A stretch of 34,460 bases of DNA, taken from contig NZ_VUAZ01000004.1 in NCBI RefSeq assembly GCF_009296165.1, forward strand, positions 1-34,460. Direction: 5' to 3'. How positions within the stretch are numbered: the stretch's first letter is position 1; each line of letters starts with the position of its first letter. The position numbers and the translations under genes are program-made. This DNA comes from Pseudomonas kitaguniensis (GTDB taxonomy: Bacteria > Pseudomonadota > Gammaproteobacteria > Pseudomonadales > Pseudomonadaceae). Shown here piece after piece: positions 23,225-30,392 of the stretch. The notes under the pieces were generated by a model. That model did not search any database. It saw only the letters and a program-made list of their open reading frames with translations, and had not been told where the DNA came from.

Positions 23225-24073
23225 ATGCATCACCGACCTTCCGTGTTTAAAGCGTGTGTTTTTCTCTTCGCCGCATCGGCTTGCCTTGCCAGCACTGTGC
23301 AGGCTGCGGGCAGCAAGCTGGACGATGTGCTCAAACGTGGGCATCTGATCGTCGGTACAGGCAGTACCAATGCGCCGTGGCACTTCCAGGGAGCGGATGG
23401 CAAGTTGCAGGGTTTTGATATCGACATCGGCCGCATTGTGGCCAAAGGGTTGTTCAACGACCCAAGCAAGGTCGAGTTTGTGGTGCAGTCGTCTGACGCA
23501 CGCATTCCCAACTTGCTGACCGACAAGGTCGACATGAGTTGCCAGTTCATCACCGTCACCGCCAGCCGTGCGCAACAGGTGGCGTTCACCTTGCCGTACT
23601 ACCGCGAAGGCGTCGGCCTGCTGTTGCCGAACAACAGCAAGTACAAAGAGATCGAAGACCTGCAAGCCGCAGGCGACGGCATCACCGTGGCCGTGCTGCA
23701 AAACGTTTACGCCGAAGAACTGGTGCACCAGGCGCTGCCAAAAGCCAAGGTTGACCAATACGACAGCGTCGACCTGATGTACCAGGCAGTCAACTCCGGC
23801 CGCGCCGATGCCGCCGCCACCGACCAGTCTTCGGTCAAGTACCTGATGGTGCAGAACCCCGGCCGCTACCGCAGCCCGGCCTACGCATGGAGCCCGCAAA
23901 CCTACGCGTGCGCGGTCAAGCGTGGCGACCAGGACTGGCTGAACTTCGTTAACACCGCGCTGCATGAAGCCATGACCGGTGTGGAGTTCCCCACCTACAA
24001 GGCCTCGTTCAAGCAATGGTTCGGTGTCGATTTGCCAGAGCCTGCGATTGGTTTTCCTGTTGAATTCAAGTGA
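23225..24073 (+). CDS. ABC transporter substrate-binding protein, amino-acid type (candidate D-glucosaminate receptor)
   Basis: This 282-residue periplasmic receptor of family 3 (SBP_bac_3) has a signal peptide ending near VQA (residue 27). Family features are LKRGHLIVGTG, GFDIDIGRIVAKGLF, VDMSCQFITVTASRAQQVAFTLPYY and the glycine/aspartate hinge segments after it. The ATG at 23225 opens the signal peptide and follows GGAG by eight bases. It is the first gene of a plus-strand cluster encoding two permeases, an ATPase, a RidA-like protein, an IclR regulator, a PLP deaminase and a KdgK-like kinase. This combination suggests an amino-sugar acid, best guess D-glucosaminate or glucosamine, as ligand. 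An ordinary amino acid is the alternative. Confidence 0.88.
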   Translation: MHHRPSVFKACVFLFAASACLASTVQAAGSKLDDVLKRGHLIVGTGSTNAPWHFQGADGKLQGFDIDIGRIVAKGLFNDPSKVEFVVQSSDARIPNLLTDKVDMSCQFITVTASRAQQVAFTLPYYREGVGLLLPNNSKYKEIEDLQAAGDGITVAVLQNVYAEELVHQALPKAKVDQYDSVDLMYQAVNSGRADAAATDQSSVKYLMVQNPGRYRSPAYAWSPQTYACAVKRGDQDWLNFVNTALHEAMTGVEFPTYKASFKQWFGVDLPEPAIGFPVEFK

Positions 24074-24084
24074 CGTGTAAACCG

Positions 24085-24106
24085 GGGGCGCTGCGTTTGG
24101 CGCCCC
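24085..24106 (+). other. Hairpin between receptor and permease genes
   Basis: GGGGCGC and GCGCCCC form a 7-bp stem with an 8-base loop in the 52-bp gap after the receptor gene. Such hairpins often protect the receptor mRNA or trim read-through so that the receptor is made in excess of the membrane parts. It has no T-run. Confidence 0.5.
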
Positions 24107-24125
24107 GCTTCAGGTACTGCCGACC

Positions 24126-24788
24126 ATGAACTATGAGTTGAATTTTGCCGCCGTGTGGCGTGATTTCCCCAGCTTGCTGGCGGGGCTCGGTCTGGGCCTC
24201 GAACTGGCCTTGCTGTCGATCGCGATTGGCTGCGTGATCGGCCTGATGATGGCGTTTGCCATGCTGTCCAAACACCGCGCGTTGCGAGTGTTCGCCTCGG
24301 TGTATGTGACGGTGATCCGCAATACGCCGATCCTCGTGCTGATCCTGTTGATCTACTTTGCATTGCCGTCGCTGGGCATTCGCCTGGATAAAATCCCTTC
24401 ATTCATCATCACTTTGTCGTTGTACGCCGGTGCTTACCTCACCGAAGTATTCCGCGCCGGGCTGCTGAATATTCCCAAGGGCTTGCGTGAAGCCGGCTTG
24501 GCCATCGGCTTGGGCGAGTGGCGTATTCGCGCCTACATCACCGTGCCGGTGATGCTGCGCAACGTGTTGCCGGCGCTGTCGAACAACTTTATTTCGCTGT
24601 TCAAGGACACCTCGCTGGCCGCCGCCATCGCGGTGCCGGAACTGACGTATTACGCCCGCAAGATCAACGTTGAAAGCTACCGGGTGATTGAAACCTGGAT
24701 GGTCACGACCGCGCTCTACGTGGCGGCCTGTTACTTCATTGCCATGCTGCTCCGTTACCTGGAACAGCGTTTGGCGATCCGTCGTTAA
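24126..24788 (+). CDS. Amino-acid-type ABC permease 1
   Basis: This 220-residue inner-membrane permease of the HisM/GlnP family has five predicted helices. The family region YVTVIRNTPILVLILLIYFALP and the ATPase-contact loop GLREAGLAIGLGEWRIRAYITVPVMLRNVLPALSNNF are intact. Only a weak AGG lies before the ATG. It is followed after 11 bp by the second permease, with which it should form a heterodimeric pore. Confidence 0.92.
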   Translation: MNYELNFAAVWRDFPSLLAGLGLGLELALLSIAIGCVIGLMMAFAMLSKHRALRVFASVYVTVIRNTPILVLILLIYFALPSLGIRLDKIPSFIITLSLYAGAYLTEVFRAGLLNIPKGLREAGLAIGLGEWRIRAYITVPVMLRNVLPALSNNFISLFKDTSLAAAIAVPELTYYARKINVESYRVIETWMVTTALYVAACYFIAMLLRYLEQRLAIRR

Positions 24789-24799
24789 GGAGGGGTTCC

Positions 24800-25462
24800 A
24801 TGTACGAGTCCCCAAGCTGGTTGCATGAGTTGTGGGTCGCCCGGGATACCCTCTGGGCGGGGTTTCAGACCAGCGTGTATTGCTCGGCGCTGGCGATTTT
24901 TTTCGGCACGCTGATCGGCATCGTCGCCGGGTTGGTGCTGACCTACGGCAAGTTCTGGATGCGCGCGCCGTTTCGTCTGTATGTCGACCTGATTCGCGGC
25001 ACGCCGGTGTTTGTGCTGGTGCTGGCGTGTTTCTACATGCTGCCGGCGCTCGGTTGGCAAATCAGCGCGTTCCAGGCCGGTGCGGTCGGGCTGACCTTGT
25101 TCTGTGGCTCGCACGTGTCGGAAATCGTGCGCGGCGCGCTGCAAGCCATACCGCGTGGGCAACTGGAAGCGGGCAGGGCGATTGGCCTGACGTTCTACCA
25201 GTCCCTGGCTTACGTGCTGTTGCCCCAGGCGCTGCGGCAGATACTGCCCACGTGGGTCAATTCTTCCACGGAAATCGTCAAGGCCTCGACCTTGCTCTCG
25301 GTGATCGGCGTGGCTGAATTGCTGCTAAGCACTCAGCAAGTGATCGCGCGCACCTTCATGACCCTGGAGTTCTACCTGTTCGCCGGGTTTCTGTTCTTTG
25401 TCATCAACTACGCCATCGAGTTATTCGGGCGCTACATTGAAAAGCGGGTGGCCTTGCCATGA
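24800..25462 (+). CDS. Amino-acid-type ABC permease 2
   Basis: This 220-residue partner permease of the same family has [22 protein letters not shown] and the coupling loop [40 protein letters not shown] gives it a strong ribosome site. Its stop codon overlaps the ATPase start as ATGA, which couples the two genes in translation. Confidence 0.92.
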   Translation: MYESPSWLHELWVARDTLWAGFQTSVYCSALAIFFGTLIGIVAGLVLTYGKFWMRAPFRLYVDLIRGTPVFVLVLACFYMLPALGWQISAFQAGAVGLTLFCGSHVSEIVRGALQAIPRGQLEAGRAIGLTFYQSLAYVLLPQALRQILPTWVNSSTEIVKASTLLSVIGVAELLLSTQQVIARTFMTLEFYLFAGFLFFVINYAIELFGRYIEKRVALP

Positions 25463-26241
25463 ACCAAGCTCTTACAAACCAACCGCTGCTGAACATTCGC
25501 GGCCTGCGTAAACAGTACGGCGCGGTGGAAGTGCTCAAGGGCGTCGACCTGTCCATGCAGCGCGGTAACGTGGTGACCTTGATCGGCTCCAGCGGCTCGG
25601 GCAAAACCACGCTGCTGCGATGCGTGAACCTGCTGGAAGAATTCCAGGGCGGGCAAATCACCCTCGACGGCGAATCCATCGGCTACAGCGACGTCGCCGG
25701 CAAACGCGTGCGCCACCCCGAGCGAGTGATTGCCCAGCACCGCGCGATGACCGGCATGGCGTTCCAGCAATTCAATTTGTTCCCGCACCTTAGCGCGCTG
25801 CAAAACGTTACCCTCGGCCTGCTCAAGGTCAAAAAAATGGGCAAGGACGAAGCCGTGGCGCTGGCTGAAAAATGGCTCGACCGCGTCGGCCTGCTGGAGC
25901 GTCGCAACCACTTCCCCGGTCAGCTCTCGGGCGGCCAGCAACAACGCGTGGCGATTGCCCGCGCCATCGCCATGAACCCCAGCTTGATGCTGTTCGACGA
26001 AGTCACCTCGGCGCTCGACCCGGAGCTGGTCGGCGAAGTGCTCAGCGTGATCAAGGGGCTGGCGGAAGAGGGCATGACCATGTTGTTGGTCACCCACGAA
26101 ATGCGGTTTGCCTACGAAGTCTCGGACAAGATCGTGTTCATGAACCAGGGCCGTATTGAAGAGCAGGGCACCTCGAAGGACATCTTCGAGCGCCCGCAAT
26201 CGCCGCGCCTGGCGGAATTTTTGAAGAACATTCGTTTTTAA
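25459..26241 (+). CDS. Amino-acid-type ABC transporter ATPase
   Basis: This 260-residue ATPase of the GlnQ/HisP class has Walker [10 protein letters not shown] (43-51), the Q-loop [12 protein letters not shown], signature [14 protein letters not shown], Walker [15 protein letters not shown] and the H-loop [11 protein letters not shown]. An insert around [14 protein letters not shown] before the Q-loop is common in this class. It energises the two permeases encoded upstream and ends 14 bp before the RidA-like gene. Confidence 0.94.
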   Translation: MNQALTNQPLLNIRGLRKQYGAVEVLKGVDLSMQRGNVVTLIGSSGSGKTTLLRCVNLLEEFQGGQITLDGESIGYSDVAGKRVRHPERVIAQHRAMTGMAFQQFNLFPHLSALQNVTLGLLKVKKMGKDEAVALAEKWLDRVGLLERRNHFPGQLSGGQQQRVAIARAIAMNPSLMLFDEVTSALDPELVGEVLSVIKGLAEEGMTMLLVTHEMRFAYEVSDKIVFMNQGRIEEQGTSKDIFERPQSPRLAEFLKNIRF

Positions 26242-26255
26242 TCAGGAGCTATTTT

Positions 26256-26644
26256 ATGAGCATTACTCGTTACGGCACCGGCAGCACCGCCGGCGGTGGC
26301 CAACCCCGTCCTTTCGCGCGTGCGGTGGAAGCCGACGGCTGGCTCTACGTCTCGGGCCAGGTGCCGGCGGTCGACGGTGAAATCATCAGCGGCGGCATTG
26401 TTGAGCAAACCCGCCAAACCTTGCGCAACGTGGTGGCGATTCTTGAAGAGGCCGGCTTTGAGCTCAAGACGTGGTGCGTGTCGGCGTATGGCTGGAAGAC
26501 CCTCGCGACTTCTGGAGTTTCAACAAGGTGTTCGGTGAGTATTTCACCCCGGAACACGCACCGGCGCGTGCCTGTGTGCAGGCCAACATGATGGTGGATT
26601 GCAAGGTTGAGATTGATTGCGTGGCCTACAAGAAAAAAGGCTAA
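26256..26644 (+). pseudogene. RidA-family protein, frameshifted
   Basis: The first 72 codons encode a RidA/YjgF-type protein (FARAVEADGWLYVSGQVP, then EQTRQTLRNVVAILEEAGFELK). The frame then breaks at about 26468, where one extra G (AAG-GAC instead of AAGAC) restores VVRVGVWLEDPRDFWSFNKVF and the conserved end ARACVQANMMVDCKVEID, stopping at 26644 for a total of 129 residues. RidA proteins hydrolyse enamine/imine intermediates released by PLP dehydratases, which fits the deaminase encoded two genes downstream. The whole downstream frame is conserved, so a sequence error or a very recent mutation is more likely than old decay. AGGAG precedes the ATG. Confidence 0.85.
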
Positions 26645-26674
26645 ATGCCTCTCTCTTGAGACCACTGAAAATCC

Positions 26675-26766
26675 ACTGTGGGAGCTGGCTTGCCTGCGAT
26701 GATGGGGTGTCAGGCAACCCATGTGCGACTGAACCACCGCCATCGCGGGCAAGCCCGCTCCCACAG
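26675..26766. repeat. REP inverted pair between the RidA-like and iclR genes
   Basis: TGTGGGAGCTGGCTTGCCTGCGAT and the inverted ATCGCGGGCAAGCCCGCTCCCACA stand about 45 bp apart, a standard pseudomonad REP doublet. It fills most of the gap upstream of the IclR-family gene. Confidence 0.8.
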
Positions 26767-26790
26767 GGTTTCGCTGTGCAGCATACAACT

Positions 26791-27576
26791 ATGACCGGAC
26801 CACACACTGCCATGACCGAAGACACCATCAAACGCCGCGCCAAAGGCCTGGACCGTGCATTCGACATCCTCGATTTTCTCAAGGAAGTTGGCCAGCCGCT
26901 GCGCCCGAATGATATTGCCAGCGGCATCGGCAGCCCCAAATCCACGGTCTACGAACTGGTCGCCTCGTTGCTCGAACGGCGCATCCTCGAAACAGTCGGC
27001 AAGGACGGTCACGTCTACCTCGGCCGCCAGCTGTACTTTCTTGGCCAGGCGCACTTGCGCCATTTCGACCTGACCCGCGAGGCCGACCACGCCCTGCAGG
27101 AAATCGTCAGCCAAACCCACGAAACCGCGCAGATGTGCCTGCTCAACGGGCGCAAATACACGGTGGCGCTGATGCGCGAAGGCGAGCGGCATTTTCGGAT
27201 TTCTTCAGACATCGGCGAAAACGCGCCGATCCCTTGGACAGCCTCCGGGCGCCTGCTGCTGGGGCACTTGAGCGACCAGCAAATCATCGACTTGATCGAC
27301 AGCGACGACTTCATCCTGCCGGACGGCCAGCGCCTGGCGCTGCCAACCTTTCTTGCGCAGATTCGTCAGGCCACCCTCGATGGCTTTTTCTCCTTCGACA
27401 GTGTGGCGGACACCTTTACCCATTGCTTCGCCGCCCCGGTGCGGGATGCCCAGGGCATCAGCATCGCGACCTTGTGCATCGTCGCCCCGCGCGCCGATGC
27501 GATCAAAAATTACAGCGACTATCGCCGGGTATTGATCGACAGCGCCAACCACCTGGCCCGGCGCATTAACGAATAG
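26791..27576 (+). CDS. IclR-family transcriptional regulator
   Basis: This 261-residue protein has an N-terminal winged helix-turn-helix (about residues 18-72, AFDILDFLKEVGQPLRPNDIASGIG then SPKSTVYELVASLLERR) and the IclR effector domain (about 85-255), with ETAQMCLLNGRKYTVALMREGE, the PIPWTASGRLLLGHLS core and a conserved cysteine in FTHCFAAPVRD. The start is uncertain: ATG at 26791 or 26812 are both possible, each with a poor ribosome site, and the REP pair bounds the upstream side. It likely controls this uptake and deamination cluster, perhaps through the palindrome at 23185-23200. Confidence 0.88.
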   Translation: MTGPHTAMTEDTIKRRAKGLDRAFDILDFLKEVGQPLRPNDIASGIGSPKSTVYELVASLLERRILETVGKDGHVYLGRQLYFLGQAHLRHFDLTREADHALQEIVSQTHETAQMCLLNGRKYTVALMREGERHFRISSDIGENAPIPWTASGRLLLGHLSDQQIIDLIDSDDFILPDGQRLALPTFLAQIRQATLDGFFSFDSVADTFTHCFAAPVRDAQGISIATLCIVAPRADAIKNYSDYRRVLIDSANHLARRINE

Positions 27577-27586
27577 GAGCTATTGC

Positions 27587-28795
27587 ATGTCAGCCCTCAA
27601 CGCCGTTGAAAAAGGCGCCGCCGCCGTTGGCGCCCACCTGGTCCGTGACGTCAGCCTGCCGGCCATGGTGCTGCACCGTGACGCGCTGGAACACAATATT
27701 CGCTGGATGCAGGAGTTTGTCAGCCAGAGCGGCGCGCAACTGGCGCCCCATGGCAAAACCAGCATGATGCCCGCGCTGTTTCAGCGCCAGATCGAGGCGG
27801 GCGCCTGGGGTATCACGCTGGCGAACGCCGTACAAACGCGGGCCGCGTATGCCGGTGGTATCCGCCGCGTGTTGATGGCCAACCAACTGGTGGGGGCGCC
27901 GAACATGGCGTTGATCGCCGACCTGCTGGCCGACCCGAGTTTCGACTTCCATTGCATGGTCGACCACCCGGACAACGTCGCTGACCTCGGCCTGTTCTTC
28001 GCCGCCCGTGGCCTGCGCCTGAACGTAATGATCGAGTACGGCGTGGTCGGCGGCCGTTGCGGGTGCCGCAGCGAGCAGCAAGTGCGCGACCTGGCCAAGG
28101 CGATCAAGGCCCAGCCCGCGCTGGCGCTTACCGGTATCGAAGGCTACGAGGGCGTGATCCACGGCGATCAGGCTGTCAGCGGCATCCGCGATTTTGCCGC
28201 CAGCCTGGTGCGCTTGGCGGTGGACCTGCAAAACGACGGCGCTTTCGATCTGGCCACACCGATTGTGACGGCATCGGGTTCGGCCTGGTACGACCTGATC
28301 GCCGAGTCCTTCGAGGCGCAAAACGCTGCGGGGCGTTTCCTCAGCGTGCTGCGCCCTGGCAGTTACGTGGCGCACGACCACGGTATCTACAAGGATGCGC
28401 AATGCTGCGTGCTCGACCGTCGCAGCGACCTGGCCGAAGGCCTGCGCCCGGCGCTGGAAGTCTGGGCACATGTGCAATCGTTGCCCGAGCCAGGGTTTGC
28501 GGTGATTGCCCTGGGCAAACGCGACGTGGCCTATGACGCGGGTTTGCCGGTGCCGCTGATGCGCTACAGGGCCGGTATTGTGCCGGCGCAAGGCGATGAT
28601 GTGACGGCGTGCAGCGTCACAGCGGTAATGGACCAGCACGCGTTCATGCGCGTGGCGCCGGGGGTTGAACTGCGTATCGGCGACATTATTTCATTCGGCA
28701 CCTCGCACCCTTGCCTGACCTTCGACAAGTGGCAAGTGGGCTGCCTGGTGGATGAGCAACTGCAAGTGATCGAGTCTTTGCACACCTGTTTTTAG
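27587..28795 (+). CDS. DSD1-like PLP-dependent amino-acid deaminase (candidate D-glucosaminate dehydratase)
   Basis: This 402-residue fold-type III PLP enzyme of the D-threonine aldolase / eukaryotic-type D-serine dehydratase group is often annotated only as amino acid deaminase. The alanine-racemase-like N-terminal barrel carries the PLP lysine in APHGKTSMMP (Lys57). The C-terminal domain ends with GTSHPCLTFDKW, where His374 and Cys376 match the His-x-Cys metal site of DSD1 enzymes. A PLP- and Mn-dependent D-glucosaminate dehydratase has been described from P. fluorescens. With RidA before it and a 2-keto-3-deoxygluconate-type kinase after it, that activity fits best. D-serine or D-threonine are alternatives. 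A GGAG ribosome site stands before the ATG, ten bases after the iclR stop. Confidence 0.82.
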   Translation: MSALNAVEKGAAAVGAHLVRDVSLPAMVLHRDALEHNIRWMQEFVSQSGAQLAPHGKTSMMPALFQRQIEAGAWGITLANAVQTRAAYAGGIRRVLMANQLVGAPNMALIADLLADPSFDFHCMVDHPDNVADLGLFFAARGLRLNVMIEYGVVGGRCGCRSEQQVRDLAKAIKAQPALALTGIEGYEGVIHGDQAVSGIRDFAASLVRLAVDLQNDGAFDLATPIVTASGSAWYDLIAESFEAQNAAGRFLSVLRPGSYVAHDHGIYKDAQCCVLDRRSDLAEGLRPALEVWAHVQSLPEPGFAVIALGKRDVAYDAGLPVPLMRYRAGIVPAQGDDVTACSVTAVMDQHAFMRVAPGVELRIGDIISFGTSHPCLTFDKWQVGCLVDEQLQVIESLHTCF

Positions 28796-28800
28796 ACCGA

Positions 28801-28893
28801 GTGGCCCCTATCGCGAGCAAGCCCGCTCCCACATTGGACGTGTGAATACATTTAATTGTGGGAGCGGGCTTGCTCGCGATGAGGCCCCACCAT
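28801..28893. repeat. Near-perfect REP inverted pair before kdgK
   Basis: ATCGCGAGCAAGCCCGCTCCCAC and its exact inverted copy GTGGGAGCGGGCTTGCTCGCGAT are separated by about 24 bases, with flanking GTGGCCCC/GGCCCCAC extending the match. The RNA would fold as a very stable stem-loop ending some 18 bases before the kdgK start codon, which may reduce read-through from the deaminase gene. Confidence 0.85.
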
Positions 28894-28910
28894 TCACCGG
28901 AGACCTCAGC

Positions 28911-29816
28911 ATGAGCACGCAACCGCGCATCGCCCTGATCGGCGAATGCATGATCGAACTGCAACACCGCGCCGACGGCAGCCTGCATCAAAGCTTCGGC
29001 GGCGATACCTTGAACGCGGCGGTGTACCTGCGCCGCGAGCTGGGCGGCAGCGCCAGCGTCGACTACGTCACCGCGTTGGGCGACGACAGTTTCAGCGACG
29101 CCATGTGCAAGCACTGGGCTGAAGAAGGCTTGGGGTTGGGCCTGGTGCAGCGCCTGCCGGGGCGTTTGCCGGGTTTGTACTGCATCCAGACGGACGCGAA
29201 TGGCGAGCGCAAGTTTCTGTACTGGCGCAACGAAGCGGCGGTGCGTGACTGTTTCACTACGCCGGCGGCCGAGCCGATCCTGGCCGCGTTGCCGGATTAC
29301 GCCGTGGTGTATTTCAGCGGCATCACCTTGGCGGTGTTGGGGCAGATTGGCCGTGAGCGGTTAATGCAAACGCTGATCGAAACCCGTAAACGCGGGGGCA
29401 AGGTGGTGTTCGACAACAACTACCGGCCGCGTTTGTGGGCCAGCGTGGCGGCGGCGCGTGCGGCGTATCAGCAGGTGTTGGCGCAGGTCGACATGGCTTT
29501 GCTGACGGAGGATGACGAGCGTGCGTTGTTTGGGTATGAGGGCAGTGAGCAGGTGTTTGCGGCGTACACGGCGATTCAGGAAGTGGTGCTCAAGCGCGGT
29601 GCGGATGCGTGTTTGATTCGCTGCGCAGGGCAGCGTTTCGAGGTGCCGGCGTTGAAGGTTGAGAAGGTCGTGGATACGACGGCGGCGGGGGATTCGTTCA
29701 GTGCGGCGTATTTGGCCAGTCGGCTCACGGGAGGCTCGCCTGAGCAAGCCGCGTTGGCCGGACATCGCTTGGCCAGCCGGGTTATCCAGGTACCGGGTGC
29801 GCTGATTCCGAGGTAG
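28911..29816 (+). CDS. kdgK: PfkB-family sugar kinase, probable 2-keto-3-deoxygluconate kinase
   Basis: This 301-residue ribokinase/PfkB enzyme has the N-terminal sugar-binding segment QSFGGDTLNAAVYL, the middle VFDNNYRPRLW motif typical of KdgK, and the C-terminal PfkB signature DTTAAGDSFSAAYL with the catalytic Asp near residue 267. KdgK phosphorylates 2-keto-3-deoxygluconate to KDPG, which enters the Entner-Doudoroff pathway. GGAG precedes the ATG at 28911; an earlier in-frame ATG lies inside the REP. The last 22 codons and stop are part of a 140-bp tandem duplication, but the true reading frame ends normally in the first copy. Confidence 0.88.
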   Translation: MSTQPRIALIGECMIELQHRADGSLHQSFGGDTLNAAVYLRRELGGSASVDYVTALGDDSFSDAMCKHWAEEGLGLGLVQRLPGRLPGLYCIQTDANGERKFLYWRNEAAVRDCFTTPAAEPILAALPDYAVVYFSGITLAVLGQIGRERLMQTLIETRKRGGKVVFDNNYRPRLWASVAAARAAYQQVLAQVDMALLTEDDERALFGYEGSEQVFAAYTAIQEVVLKRGADACLIRCAGQRFEVPALKVEKVVDTTAAGDSFSAAYLASRLTGGSPEQAALAGHRLASRVIQVPGALIPR

Positions 29817-30027
29817 CGGGTGTATGGCCGCCTGCGGCGGATCGCGGGCAAGCCCGGCTCCCACAGTTGACCGCGTTTCAACTGTGGGCCGCGTTGGCCG
29901 GACATCGCTTGGCCAGCCGGGTTATCCAGGTACCGGGTGCGCTGATTCCGAGGTAGCGGGTGTAGGGTCGCCTGCGGCGGATCGCGGGCAAGCCCGGCTC
30001 CCACAGTTGACCGCGTTTCAACTGTGG
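29748..30027. repeat. 140-bp tandem duplication of the kdgK 3' end plus REP
   Basis: Two copies (29748-29887 and 29888-30027) follow head to tail with only two mismatches (TATGGCC against TAGGGTC near the middle). Each holds the last 22 codons and stop of kdgK, about 50 bp of spacer and a REP arm GCGGGCAAGCCCGGCTCCCACAG with the start of the opposite arm. The second copy of the coding tail has no start and is not translated. The full right REP arm (to about 30052) remains only after copy two. Confidence 0.9.
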
Positions 30028-30066
30028 GAGCTGGCTTGCCTGCGATAGCAGTCTCAAGCCAAACAC

Positions 30067-30342
30067 TCAATCGCGGTAGAACACCTGCACCAGGTGGTAC
30101 CCAAACTTGCTCTTGATCGGCCCGTGCACCACGCGCAGGGGTTTCTTGAAAATCACCGCGTCGATCGCCCCAACCATCTGCCCTGGCCGAACCTCGCCCA
30201 AATCACCGCCGCGCTTACCGGACGGGCAGGTCGAGTGTTTCTTGGCCAACACATCAAACGCTTCACCCTGGGCGATACGCTGCTTGAGCTGTTCGGCTTC
30301 TTCACTGGTTTTCACCAGAATGTGACGGGCTTGGGCTTTCAT
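30067..30342 (-). CDS. ppiC: PpiC-type peptidyl-prolyl cis-trans isomerase (parvulin)
   Basis: This 91-residue single-domain parvulin is the size of E. coli PpiC (93). The family pattern is complete: ARHILVKTSEEAEQL at the start, FDVLAKKHSTCPSGKRGGDLG in the middle, and VVHGPIKSKFGYHLVQV at the end with the active-site histidine and phenylalanine. It has no signal peptide, so it is cytoplasmic. The ATG at 30342 (MKAQARHIL) follows AAGGT and matches the family N-terminus; an ATG five codons upstream is not needed. Confidence 0.95.
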   Translation of the reverse strand: MKAQARHILVKTSEEAEQLKQRIAQGEAFDVLAKKHSTCPSGKRGGDLGEVRPGQMVGAIDAVIFKKPLRVVHGPIKSKFGYHLVQVFYRD

Positions 30343-30392
30343 CCGGTTACCTTGCAACGGTCAAACGTAAGGGCGCGCGATTATGCCTGAAG

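Noticed and set aside
29888..29957. Second copy of the kdgK tail as a separate gene
   Set aside because: It has no start codon or ribosome site and is just part of the tandem duplication.
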